Shown: positions 34,181 through 42,745 of the stretch, piece after piece | Numbering within the stretch: the stretch's first letter is position 1 | Layout of the letters: each line of letters starts with the position of its first letter | Assembly: GCA_964643355.1 (NCBI GenBank) | Contig: CAZXPW010000003.1 | Coordinates: forward strand, 62,001-126,000 | Reading direction: 5' to 3' | DNA length: 64,000 nt | Source: FEN-1350 sp964643355 | GTDB taxonomy: Bacteria; Planctomycetota; Phycisphaerae; Sedimentisphaerales; Anaerohalosphaeraceae | Notes under the pieces: model-generated | The model's database searches: none | Told to the model about the DNA's origin: nothing | The model's input: the letters and a program-made list of their open reading frames with translations, nothing else | Program-made: the position numbers and the translations under genes

Positions 34181-36565
34181 TCAATTGGACGGCCAAATCA
34201 AGCCCAATCGTTCACCGAAGGGCTCTTCTCCTTTTGGCGGTTTGGGGGGGGGCAGTTGTTTTCCTTTGGGATGCTTGCCGGCGGGTTTGGGGCGAAGCGG
34301 CTTGTCTTTTCCTGGTTCGACCTGCTTTTGCTGCTGTGTTGGTTCCGGCGCAGAACCGGTGGGTTGAGATTTGGGTTTGACCTGCGGTCGGGGCTTTCGT
34401 TCTTTTGGTGCCGGCTTGGCGGGTTGCTTGGCCTCGGGATCCTTCATCGTCAGGCCAATCCGTTTACGGCCGACATCGACTTCCATCACCCAAACCGTTA
34501 CCTTCTGATAGACTTTGACGATTGCGGCCGGATCTTTGACGAAACGGTTGGACAACTGGCTGATATGAACCAGGCCATCCTGGTGAACTCCGATATCGAC
34601 GAACACGCCGAACGCCGCGATATTGGTGACGATCCCCGGAAGTTTCATTCCCGGTTTGAGATCTTCGATGGATCGAATGCCGTCCGCGAAAGTGACCGGA
34701 TCGAATTGCTGGCGGGGGTCCCGGCCCGGCTTGGCCAGTTCCGCACGGATATCCTGCAGAGTCGGCAGGCCGATCTTCGGAGTGACATATCGATCCAGGA
34801 CGATCTGTTCCTGTAGAGCCGGATTGCTGACCAGGTCGGTCACCGTGCAATTCAGGTCACGGCACATGGCTTCGATGACGCTATAGGCCTCAGGATGTAC
34901 GGCGCTGGCGTCCAGCGGATTGACGCCGTCGCGAATCCGCAGAAATCCCGCCGACTGCTCGAAGGTTTTGGATCCCATCCCCCGCACGCTGAGCAGGTCC
35001 GTCCGGCTTTGGAAAGGTCCGTGCTCATTCCGATAACCGATGATGTTCTCCGCCAGAATCGGGCCCAGTCCCGATACATAGGTCAGCAATTGCTTGCTGG
35101 CGGTGTTGACCTCCACCCCGACGCTGTTGACGCAGCTAATCACGACATCGTCCAGCGATTTACGCAAACGCGATTGATCCACTTCGTGCTGATATTGTCC
35201 CACCCCAATGGATTTGGGATCGATCTTGACCAGTTCCGCCAACGGATCCATCAAACGCCGTCCGATCGATGCCGCCCCGCGAACGGTAATATCCTTGTCG
35301 GGAAACTCCTCGCGGGCCACCGCCGACGCCGAATAGATCGAGGCCCCGCTTTCATTGACCATGATGACGGGAATCGGCCGGCCCCAATCGGTCTTTCGCA
35401 ACAATTCTTCGGTTTCCCGTCCGCCGGTTCCGTTGCCCACGGCTATCGCTTCGATCCGATATTGTTCGACCAACGATTTGAGCTTTGCGATTTCCTGTTG
35501 ATTCAACGGGTCGGACTGATGCAAATATGCCACATCGTCAAAGAGCAGTTTGCCCTGCGAATCCAGGCACACCAGTTTGCATCCGGTGCGGAAACCGGGG
35601 TCGATCGCCAAAACATGTTTTCCTCCCAGGGGCGGGGCCAGCAGCAATTGCCTCAGGTTTTCCGAAAAAATATGAATAGCCGTTTCGTCGGCGCGTTTTT
35701 TTGTTTCGACCCGGACCTCGGTTTCCATCGAAGGTCCCAGGAGTCGTTTGTAACCGTCTTCGATGGCCATTTTGATCTGGCCGGTGGCTGGACAGGGGGA
35801 CTGTAAGAAAAGTTCTTCCAGAATCCGAATGGCCTCCGTTTCTTCGACGACGATTCGGACATTCAGAACTTTCTCCCGGGCGCCTCTCCGCATTGCCAGG
35901 ATTCGATGCGATGGCGTTTTGGCGACCGGCTCCGACCAGTCAAAATAATCCTTGTACTTGATGCCGTCCTGTTCCTTACCCTTAATGACTTTGGAGGAGT
36001 ACCGGCCTTTTTCAAAATACAATTTTCTGATTCTTTCTCGCGCGATAACGGCTTCATTGATCCATTCAGCGATAATATCCCGCGCGCCGGCCAGCGCCTC
36101 GTCGACCGATGCGACGCCTTTTTCCGGGTTGATATACCGGGCGGCCTCGGTTTGCGGATCAGCGTCAGTCTGATCAAACAACATCTTGGCCAGCGGTTCC
36201 AATCCTTTTTCGATGGCGACCGTGGCCCGGGTCCGTCGCTTGGGTTTATAGGGGAGATACAGATCTTCCAGAATCGCCTGGGTCGGTGCCGCCAGAATGC
36301 TGGCCTTAAGCTCCTCCGTCAGCTTACCCTGTTTTGCGATGGAATCCAGGATGGTTGTTCGCCTTCGATCGAGCTCCCGAAGCTGCTCGAGCCGGTCCCG
36401 GATCGTCGTAATTGCCACTTCATCCAGACTGCCCGTGACCTCCTTTCGATATCGGGCGATGAAAGGCACGGTGGCCCCGCTGTCCAGCAGTTCGACCGTT
36501 GCCAATACCTGCGCCGGCGCCGTTTTCAGCTCCGAACTGATCAATCCGATGTGCTTTTCATCCAT
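34181..36565 (-). CDS. tex: Tex family RNA-binding transcriptional accessory protein
   Basis: 794 residues, full length for the family. The N-terminal helical part begins MDEKHIGLISSEL and has VPFIARYRKEVTGSLDE. A YqgF-like RNase H fold follows (VLAIDPGFRTGCKLVCLD), then helix-hairpin-helix pairs (TYVSGLGPILAENIIGYR and LLSVRGMGSKTFEQSAGFLR) and an S1 domain near 640-715 (GIVTNIAAFGVFVDIG, DGLVHISQLSNRF). A basic Pro/Lys tail of about 75 residues extends the C-terminus. Tex binds RNA and affects transcription and toxin expression in other bacteria. It lies 108 bases downstream of the amidase gene on the same strand. Confidence 0.95.
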   Translation of the reverse strand: MDEKHIGLISSELKTAPAQVLATVELLDSGATVPFIARYRKEVTGSLDEVAITTIRDRLEQLRELDRRRTTILDSIAKQGKLTEELKASILAAPTQAILEDLYLPYKPKRRTRATVAIEKGLEPLAKMLFDQTDADPQTEAARYINPEKGVASVDEALAGARDIIAEWINEAVIARERIRKLYFEKGRYSSKVIKGKEQDGIKYKDYFDWSEPVAKTPSHRILAMRRGAREKVLNVRIVVEETEAIRILEELFLQSPCPATGQIKMAIEDGYKRLLGPSMETEVRVETKKRADETAIHIFSENLRQLLLAPPLGGKHVLAIDPGFRTGCKLVCLDSQGKLLFDDVAYLHQSDPLNQQEIAKLKSLVEQYRIEAIAVGNGTGGRETEELLRKTDWGRPIPVIMVNESGASIYSASAVAREEFPDKDITVRGAASIGRRLMDPLAELVKIDPKSIGVGQYQHEVDQSRLRKSLDDVVISCVNSVGVEVNTASKQLLTYVSGLGPILAENIIGYRNEHGPFQSRTDLLSVRGMGSKTFEQSAGFLRIRDGVNPLDASAVHPEAYSVIEAMCRDLNCTVTDLVSNPALQEQIVLDRYVTPKIGLPTLQDIRAELAKPGRDPRQQFDPVTFADGIRSIEDLKPGMKLPGIVTNIAAFGVFVDIGVHQDGLVHISQLSNRFVKDPAAIVKVYQKVTVWVMEVDVGRKRIGLTMKDPEAKQPAKPAPKERKPRPQVKPKSQPTGSAPEPTQQQKQVEPGKDKPLRPKPAGKHPKGKQLPPPKPPKGEEPFGERLGLIWPSN

Positions 36566-36607
36566 GGTTCAAGACCAGACCTTTCCCCTCGAAAAATTGA
36601 TGACTCA

Positions 36608-36636
36608 GGATTATTCCCCATTCGGAATGAATAACC
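36608..36636 (-). repeat. Interrupted dyad between amidase and tex genes
   Basis: CATTCGGAATG forms a short palindrome flanked by near-complementary GGATTATT and AATAACC arms (one bulge). It lies in the 108-base gap upstream of tex. No T-run is seen, so a terminator is unlikely; a regulatory site is possible. Confidence 0.35.
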
Positions 36637-36673
36637 GGTACGATACGAAAAGAGGATTCATGGCGATAACCGT

Positions 36674-37432
36674 TTAATTCCCGCGCCCCAGAACATCCGT
36701 AATACCCCCGACAATTGCCTTGGCGATTCGAGTCCGATAACCGTTCATGTTGAGATTCCGCGCCTCGGTCGCGTTGGTCAAATATCCCGACTCCACTAAT
36801 ACCGCGGGCCGCGAATGTTTCGCCAAGACTCGAAAATCGGCCTGACGCACCCCTCGCGATTGAATGCCCACATCCAGGAAATGTTTGTGAATGCTGTTGG
36901 CGATTCGACGACTGATCGCGGATGCGTTCCGGCAGACATAAATGGAGGGTCCGCTGATAGTACGGTCATTGTTGGAATCGACATGGATTGAGACCAGCAA
37001 ATCCGCTTTGTATCGTTCCGCGATGGCGGCTCGTTCGTCCAGTTCGACAAAAGTGTCCCCTGTTCGGGTCATGATCACCCGTCCGCCCTGGCCTTTAATC
37101 AAGGTCTCCACATCCTTGGCGATGCTCAGAACCAGTGTCTTTTCCGGAATGGGCGAATACCCTACGGCTCCGGCTCCCGGGTCCCGGCCTCCATGTCCGG
37201 GATCGACGATAAAGGTTCTTCCTGCCAGGTTGTTCCCCGGTTTAGGGATGGGGAGTGAGGGTTTGGGAATCGGCTGAACGGGAGGCGTCGGAGCAGGCGC
37301 GGGTTTGACGATGGGGGGATGCGTTTGAGTCCCCGTGATCGTCGGAGTTTGTTGCTCTTGGTGGGCGCAACCCCCTAACCCTATCCCCAGAATCAGCATC
37401 GTAACGATACTGCCTGATATTTGTGTTTTCAA
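36674..37432 (-). CDS. N-acetylmuramoyl-L-alanine amidase lipoprotein (Amidase_3)
   Basis: 252 residues. The lipobox LGGC (Cys about 22) marks a lipoprotein, followed by a Pro-rich linker (about 30-68). The amidase_3 domain has the zinc ligands in DPGHGGRDPG and SIHVDS, the metal-binding Glu in PEKTLVLSIA and the catalytic Glu in VLVESGYLTN. It cleaves the amide bond between MurNAc and the stem peptide, so the organism keeps peptidoglycan, consistent with dapL. There is no AMIN or SPOR domain. Confidence 0.92.
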   Translation of the reverse strand: MKTQISGSIVTMLILGIGLGGCAHQEQQTPTITGTQTHPPIVKPAPAPTPPVQPIPKPSLPIPKPGNNLAGRTFIVDPGHGGRDPGAGAVGYSPIPEKTLVLSIAKDVETLIKGQGGRVIMTRTGDTFVELDERAAIAERYKADLLVSIHVDSNNDRTISGPSIYVCRNASAISRRIANSIHKHFLDVGIQSRGVRQADFRVLAKHSRPAVLVESGYLTNATEARNLNMNGYRTRIAKAIVGGITDVLGRGN

Positions 37433-37623
37433 ATGTCATACTCCATAGAATTCATGTACAGTTATGCCCCCCGGTATCTATCGGCAAATCACGAATAGAT
37501 TCGAAAACAAATCCATCCCGGGTCATCGGGCATACCCAAAATTATATCCGACAGGATCGAGAAGGGCAAGAGAACCCAAAACACGACGATACGAATGGTT
37601 CCTTGAACCCTCGGCGATCTCGA

Positions 37624-37651
37624 TTGACATATCCACTATTGGGTGTATAAT
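37624..37651 (+). promoter_or_regulatory. Full-consensus sigma-70 promoter of aroDE
   Basis: TTGACA (37624-37629), 16 bases, TATAAT (37646-37651): both boxes match the E. coli consensus. The predicted start is near 37658, which rules out the in-frame ATG at 37656 and leaves 37689 as the coding start. Confidence 0.85.
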
Positions 37652-37688
37652 CAAAATGCCAATCCATTCTATAAAATTGTGGGTACCG

Positions 37689-39251
37689 ATGACCCTTCTG
37701 GCTGTCCCGATTACTCATGCTCGAGTTGAAAATGCCCTTGGGGCGATCGAATCCGCATCCCGACAAGGCGCGGATCTTCTCGAACTCCGTACCGACTATC
37801 TGGAAAGTCCGTCCGTTGAAGGGATTGCGCATCTGATTTCCGCGGGTAAGCAAACCGGCAAGCTTGTCTTGGTGACCTGCCGGGATCCCAGAGAAGGGGG
37901 GTATCGGCCGATCGAACAGGTCGTTCGAACCAGGATTCTGGTCGCAGCCCTGCGAGCGGGAGCGGATTGGATCGATTGTGAATTCCGAAATTTTCAAATT
38001 CCCGAGGTCGCAACGGCAATCCTGGAAGAGTGGAAACGCCATTCGTCTGCGCGGCTGATTCTCTCGGCCCATAACTTCCAGGGATTGTTTGAGAATCCAG
38101 CCGGATTGATTGATACGATCTTGGGCAGTTGCCCAAAGGCGATTCCAAAAATCGCATATACCGCCAGGCATGTCAATGATTGTTTTACGGCGTTTGATCT
38201 GATCCGGGATTATCCGGATGCGATTGTGATTGCGATGGGCTCGGCCGGACAAATGATCCGGATTCTCGCTCCCCAATTTGGGTCTCCCCTGACCTTCGCT
38301 TGTCTGGATGCCGATTCATCCACGGCCCCTGGCCAGATGACCCTTTCTCAATTTCGCGAATTCCGCTGGGACAAGATTCGTTCAGATACCCGGATTTATG
38401 GTGTGATTGGAAATCCGGTGGCCCATTCCATGAGTCCGGCGATCTTTAATACCCTTTTTGATGCCGAACAACTCAACGCCGTCTATATTCCCATTTTTGT
38501 CGAAGGCGGTTATCCGGAATTGGCTGCCTTTCTGGATGGTCTGCGATCTCGTCAGAGAGGCGTCGGTGGTCGTTTTCGTGGTTTTAGCGTGACGATTCCC
38601 CACAAATCCAATGCCTTGGAATATCTTCTTCGACGGGGTGGGAGTGTTGAACCCTTGGCCTCTCGGATCGGCGCCGTTAATACCCTAAGAGTCGGCCATG
38701 GGGAACAGGTCGGCGGCTTCAATACCGATTATGCCGGGGCGATGGACGCTCTGGTTCAATCCATGGGAACCGATCGGCACGGTCTTCATTCCAAATCCAT
38801 TGCGGTTCTTGGGGCAGGGGGAGTGGCTCGGGCCGTGGTTGCCGGCTTGAGCGATAGTGGGGCAAAAGTAACGATTTACAATCGGACTTTGGAAAAGGGC
38901 CGTTCCCTTGCCGAGGAATTCCATTGTGGATTTGCAGGGTTGGGCCCGTCAACGAGGATTGTCGAAGAGATTATCGTGAATTGTACCAGTATTGGCATGT
39001 CCCCTAATATTCACGCTTCACCGATATCACCGGACAACCTCCGGCCTGGAATGGTGGTCTTCGATACCGTGTATACCCCTCTCGACACCCAACTGCTTAG
39101 GGATGCTCGTTCCACTGGCGCAATCCCCATCCGAGGCGTCGAGATGTTCATTCGTCAGGCCATGGCCCAGTTCCAATTGTTTACCGGCCGCCGGGCCAAT
39201 GAAGGGATCGTTCGAGACTGCGTGCTCCGGTCCCTTTCGAAAACCCAATAA
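37689..39251 (+). CDS. aroDE: 3-dehydroquinate dehydratase (type I) fused to shikimate dehydrogenase
   Basis: 520 residues; the start is decided by the consensus promoter upstream. Residues 1-215 are type I dehydroquinase: ELRTDYLES, TCRDPREGGY, ILSAHNFQG with the catalytic His and IPKIAYTAR with the Schiff-base Lys. Residues about 230-515 are AroE: YGVIGNPVAHSMSPAIFN, VTIPHKSNAL with the catalytic Lys, GAVNTLRV, GFNTDYAGAM with the Asp, and NADP-binding LGAGGVARAVVAGL. It carries out the third and fourth steps of the shikimate pathway in one protein. The same fusion is known from plants, Chlamydiae and planctomycetes. Confidence 0.95.
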   Translation: MTLLAVPITHARVENALGAIESASRQGADLLELRTDYLESPSVEGIAHLISAGKQTGKLVLVTCRDPREGGYRPIEQVVRTRILVAALRAGADWIDCEFRNFQIPEVATAILEEWKRHSSARLILSAHNFQGLFENPAGLIDTILGSCPKAIPKIAYTARHVNDCFTAFDLIRDYPDAIVIAMGSAGQMIRILAPQFGSPLTFACLDADSSTAPGQMTLSQFREFRWDKIRSDTRIYGVIGNPVAHSMSPAIFNTLFDAEQLNAVYIPIFVEGGYPELAAFLDGLRSRQRGVGGRFRGFSVTIPHKSNALEYLLRRGGSVEPLASRIGAVNTLRVGHGEQVGGFNTDYAGAMDALVQSMGTDRHGLHSKSIAVLGAGGVARAVVAGLSDSGAKVTIYNRTLEKGRSLAEEFHCGFAGLGPSTRIVEEIIVNCTSIGMSPNIHASPISPDNLRPGMVVFDTVYTPLDTQLLRDARSTGAIPIRGVEMFIRQAMAQFQLFTGRRANEGIVRDCVLRSLSKTQ

Positions 39252-39254
39252 TTC

Positions 39255-39283
39255 TTGTAATTCTCCTGCGATCCTGATATACT
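39255..39283 (+). promoter_or_regulatory. Promoter of the prepilin-like gene
   Basis: TTGTAA (39255-39260), 17 bases, TATACT (39278-39283), starting three bases after the aroDE stop and 49 bases before the next ATG. Confidence 0.6.
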
Positions 39284-39331
39284 ATTACGGCGTGAGTGGT
39301 CGTTTATTTGTATCGTCAGGAGAGAAGGATT

Positions 39332-40201
39332 ATGGACTCAAATCGAACTGACAAGGCGTTTACGCTCATCGAATTGCTCGTGGTTATTGCGATCGTCGCT
39401 ATTTTGCTTTCCGTGCTGATCCCCTCATTGAATGCTGCCAAAAGGTTTGCTACCTCCGCTTCCTGCCTGTTTAACCAAAAGGGATTGATGAGAAGTTACT
39501 CGTTGTATATCGAGGCGAATGACGACAAAATTCCCGGGGGGCGAATCATTCCCGAAGCCATGTACGATGGCCTTCCGGGAGGCGACAATCGCTGGCCGCC
39601 GCTCTGGGTCTGGCCGCCGGTTGATGCCGGTCTTCAATATGTTGGCGCGATCAGTCAGTGGCCGACTTTAGAAGATCGTTATAGGGGATGCCAGCGAGGA
39701 GTACTTTGGCCGTACAATGAAGATGTCAAGCTGTATCACTGCCCTGGAGACAAACAGTATATCCAACCGTCGCCTCGTAACCGGTATCGCAGTTACTCAA
39801 TCCATCGGGGTCTGGCCGTTTATGACTCGAATCCAAACAAAGATATCCGTCAGTATAGCCAGATTATGTCTCCGGGTGCGAAGTATGTTTTTGTGGAAGA
39901 GTATTACGATTTTGGGGCAAGCTACAACTACAATCATAATTCGTGGGACTTTGAACCGTGGGAAGGCGATTTCCACGATCCATTGGGCGTTTATCATATC
40001 GATTCAAGCACTTTTGCCTTCGCGGACGGACATGCGGAAAAACATAAATGGAAAGACGATCGTACGGTCAAGTATTTCAAGGACCGTTCTTCGTACGGCG
40101 CAGCTTCTGATGATCTATGCGCTGGCAATGAAGATCTTGCGTGGCTGCAGCGGGGTTGCGCGTATGACATGAACGCTCATGGACCAATCAAATTCCGATG
40201 A
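39332..40201 (+). CDS. Prepilin-like secreted protein (planctomycete DG motif family)
   Basis: 289 residues, ATG after AGGAGAGAAGG. The N-terminus KAFTLIELLVVIAIVAIL is a type IV prepilin signal with Ala before the cleavage point and the conserved Glu at mature position 5. The rest is a globular domain rich in Tyr and Trp ending with STFAFADGHAEKHKW, the F-A-D-G-H element common in the large planctomycete family of prepilin-type proteins. It stands alone, away from the pseudopilin cluster, under its own promoter. Its role is unknown; it may be a pilus-displayed or secreted protein processed by the same peptidase as the pseudopilins. Confidence 0.85.
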   Translation: MDSNRTDKAFTLIELLVVIAIVAILLSVLIPSLNAAKRFATSASCLFNQKGLMRSYSLYIEANDDKIPGGRIIPEAMYDGLPGGDNRWPPLWVWPPVDAGLQYVGAISQWPTLEDRYRGCQRGVLWPYNEDVKLYHCPGDKQYIQPSPRNRYRSYSIHRGLAVYDSNPNKDIRQYSQIMSPGAKYVFVEEYYDFGASYNYNHNSWDFEPWEGDFHDPLGVYHIDSSTFAFADGHAEKHKWKDDRTVKYFKDRSSYGAASDDLCAGNEDLAWLQRGCAYDMNAHGPIKFR

Positions 40202-40313
40202 CCCGGATATGGGGGAGTAAGCGGCGTTCCACGGACTCGGCCTGTTTGTTGGGTTCTTTCGGTTAATGACTTGGACCACGGCCGTTGATTGGCTGGGGGC
40301 GAATCAATTACAC

Positions 40314-40333
40314 GGACCTGAATGGGTCTTTTT
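40314..40333 (+). terminator. Weak intrinsic-terminator-like hairpin
   Basis: GACC (40315-40318) pairs with GGTC (40325-40328) around a 6-base loop and is followed by TTTTT (40329-40333), about 115 bases after the prepilin-like gene. The short stem makes this uncertain. Confidence 0.3.
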
Positions 40334-40400
40334 CGTGGTCAATCCCGACAATTATGTTAAGATATCCTTACAGATACGATGATTGGGAGATTTGGAATTG

Positions 40401-41438
40401 ATGCGCGCACAAGTATTGACGGGTATCCGGCGGATGGAATTTCGGGAAATGCCCAAGCCCGAAATCCAAAATGATAACGAGGTATTGCTCAAGATTGACC
40501 GCGTCGGCGTTTGCGGAAGCGATGTACACTACTATGAGACCGGGCGGATTGGTTCGCAAGTGGTTCAGTTTCCCTTCCGCGTCGGCCATGAATGTTCCGC
40601 GACGGTCGTTGAGGTCGGCGGGGCGGTTCGATCTGTGCAGGTTGGCCAGCCGGTAATCGTCGAGCCGGCCGTCGTTTGCCATCAGTGCGATCAGTGCAAA
40701 TCCGGTCGTGAAAACACTTGTCGAAAACTGAAGTTCCTCGGTTGCCCCGGTCAACTCGAAGGGTGTTTGTGCGATTTTATTGTGATGCCTCAGGAATGCT
40801 GTTTTCCCACGCACGGAAAGCTTACGGCCGATCAGGGCGTTCTCTGCGAGCCGTTTGCCATTGGCATCTATGCCGTTAAACAATCCCGTATGGTTTCTGG
40901 AATGACGGCGGGTGTTCTGGGTGCCGGCCCAATTGGTCTCAGTTGTCTTGAAGCGGCCCGAATCGTTGGCGCTCGAGCCATCTATAGTACGGATAAGATC
41001 GATGCTCGAGTCAAGATCGCACACAAAGCCGGCGCCATATGGGCCGGGAACCCCGATCAGGAAGACATTGTTGGTTCGATTCTTCGGAAAGAGGCGTTGG
41101 GCTTGGATGTGATCTTTGAATGTGCCGGCCAACAGGCCGCAATCGATCAGGCGCTGGATCTCCTTCGTCCCGGCGGCACGCTCATGTTGGTCGGAATCCC
41201 TCGCGAGGATCGGATCAGTTTCAGCATTGACAAGTTGCGTCGAAAAGAAATCACCGTCATCAATGTCCGACGCCAGAACCATTGTACGCAGACCGCCATT
41301 GATTGGATTGCCTCCGGTAAGGCCAACCTCGACTATATGGTAACCCATCATTTCCCGTTCGAAAAAACCCAACAGGCCTTTGATCTGGTCGCCGGATACA
41401 AAGACGGAGTGATCAAGGCCATGATTACACTCGATTGA
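40401..41438 (+). CDS. Zinc-dependent medium-chain alcohol/polyol dehydrogenase
   Basis: 345 residues. Catalytic zinc ligands are Cys 38 (VGVCGSD) and His 63-Glu 64 (VGHECS); four structural Cys lie in CHQCDQCKSGRENTC. The NAD-binding Rossmann motif is VLGAGPIGLSCLEAAR, and later ECAGQQAAIDQALDLLRPGG. The overall shape is of the sorbitol/xylitol/threonine dehydrogenase group. The substrate cannot be assigned. Its stop overlaps a possible TTG and is three bases before the cinA ATG, so the two genes are probably co-transcribed. Confidence 0.85.
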   Translation: MRAQVLTGIRRMEFREMPKPEIQNDNEVLLKIDRVGVCGSDVHYYETGRIGSQVVQFPFRVGHECSATVVEVGGAVRSVQVGQPVIVEPAVVCHQCDQCKSGRENTCRKLKFLGCPGQLEGCLCDFIVMPQECCFPTHGKLTADQGVLCEPFAIGIYAVKQSRMVSGMTAGVLGAGPIGLSCLEAARIVGARAIYSTDKIDARVKIAHKAGAIWAGNPDQEDIVGSILRKEALGLDVIFECAGQQAAIDQALDLLRPGGTLMLVGIPREDRISFSIDKLRRKEITVINVRRQNHCTQTAIDWIASGKANLDYMVTHHFPFEKTQQAFDLVAGYKDGVIKAMITLD

Positions 41439-41440
41439 AA

Positions 41441-42679
41441 ATGGCCCGAGCATTTCTCCTGAGTATCGGCAATGAACTCTTGTCCGGCCTGACCGTGGAT
41501 ACCAACGCTGCCTGGATCAGCGGCCAATTGGCCCGGCTGGGTATCCCGACGGTCGGAATTCTGTCGGTTCCCGATGAAGTGGACGATACCGTCCAATCGT
41601 TACAAATGGCCGTTTCGAAAGCGGATCTGGTGATTACGACCGGGGGTTTGGGGCCGACCGATGACGACCTGACCCGTCAGTCACTGGCCGCGTTTCTTGG
41701 CGTGGAGCTTCAATTCCGGCCCGAACTCCTGGAGAAAATCGCCGCCTTTTTCCGTCGTCGAAATATCTCCATGGTTGAAAAGAATCGGGTTCAGGCCTAT
41801 TTACCCGCCGGAACCGATCCGATTCCCAATGCCACGGGAACCGCTCCGGGATTATTCGCTCACAAAGACCGTTCCCTGATCTTTTGTTTACCGGGCGTTC
41901 CTTCGGAAATGAAGGCAATGTTTGACGAGTTTGTCGTTCCGCGGCTGGCTGAGTTTGCCGGCCAACAGGTCATTGTCAGCCGTCGTCTGAAATGCTTCGG
42001 TGTCGGGGAATCCGTGGTTGCCGAGAAGCTTGGCGACCGGATGCTTCGGGGCCGAAATCCTTTGATCAATTGTACCGTTTCCGACGCTGTCATTACCTTG
42101 CATATTGTAGCCACAGCCGCCGATCATCCGACGGCCCAGGCCATGATCCTGAAAGAACAAACGCATCTCTGTGAGGTTCTGGGGGACTGGGTCTATGCAA
42201 CCGGTGACCAGACCCTCGCCGAAGTTGTGGGCAGCCAACTGGTTGGAGCGGGGAAAACGATTGCCGTTGCCGAATCTTGTACGGGGGGGTTGATTGCCAA
42301 GATGTTGACGGATGTTCCGGGTTCCAGTCGTTACTTTTCCTACGGTTGGGTGACCTATGGTAATCGGGCCAAACAGACCGAGCTGGGAATTGATCCGGCC
42401 CTGATAACCCGCTATGGGGCCGTAAGCGAGCCGGTGGCCCGGGCAATGGCTGAGGGCGCCCGAAGGAAAGCCAAGGCCGATTTTGGCGTCGGCGTAACGG
42501 GTGTCGCCGGTCCCGACGGCGGGACGGAACAAAAGCCGGTTGGGTTGGTATATATAAGTGTCGCCTCTTCGGATCAGATCATTGTTCAGGAAAGCCGCTT
42601 TTCTCAATCGCGGTTGATGATTCGCAATCGGAGTGCCTTGGCGGCGTTGAATCTGGTTCGGCTGCAAATCAGGGGTTGA
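41441..42679 (+). CDS. cinA: CinA-like protein (MoCF domain and NMN amidohydrolase domain)
   Basis: 412 residues from ATG 41441. The N-terminal molybdopterin-binding-like domain (about 1-170) has LSIGNELLSGLTVDTNAAWI, ITTGGLGPTDDDLT and LPGVPSEMKAMFDE. The C-terminal CinA domain (about 255-410) has AESCTGGLIAKMLTDVPGSS, GWVTYGNRAKQTELGI and GVTGVAGPDGGT. In characterised relatives it hydrolyses ADP-ribose and deamidates nicotinamide mononucleotide, part of NAD recycling. The gene's stop lies inside the promoter for the next gene. Confidence 0.93.
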   Translation: MARAFLLSIGNELLSGLTVDTNAAWISGQLARLGIPTVGILSVPDEVDDTVQSLQMAVSKADLVITTGGLGPTDDDLTRQSLAAFLGVELQFRPELLEKIAAFFRRRNISMVEKNRVQAYLPAGTDPIPNATGTAPGLFAHKDRSLIFCLPGVPSEMKAMFDEFVVPRLAEFAGQQVIVSRRLKCFGVGESVVAEKLGDRMLRGRNPLINCTVSDAVITLHIVATAADHPTAQAMILKEQTHLCEVLGDWVYATGDQTLAEVVGSQLVGAGKTIAVAESCTGGLIAKMLTDVPGSSRYFSYGWVTYGNRAKQTELGIDPALITRYGAVSEPVARAMAEGARRKAKADFGVGVTGVAGPDGGTEQKPVGLVYISVASSDQIIVQESRFSQSRLMIRNRSALAALNLVRLQIRG

Positions 42680-42704
42680 CCTTCATTTTCACATGTGATA
42701 TACT
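42676..42704 (+). promoter_or_regulatory. Promoter of the second secretion/pilus locus
   Basis: TTGACC (42676-42681) overlaps the cinA stop; after 17 bases comes TATACT (42699-42704). The GspE start is 42 bases downstream. Confidence 0.65.
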
Positions 42705-42745
42705 CAATTTTTTGCGTGGTTCTGATATCGAAATGATTAGAGGTT

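Noticed and set aside
39332..40201. Considered as a part of the pseudopilin cluster
   Set aside because: It lies 9 kb away under its own promoter and has the F-A-D-G-H end of another family.
40368..41453. 361-codon minus-strand open frame opposite the alcohol dehydrogenase
   Set aside because: The sense frame has all zinc ligands and the Rossmann motif; the antisense frame has none.
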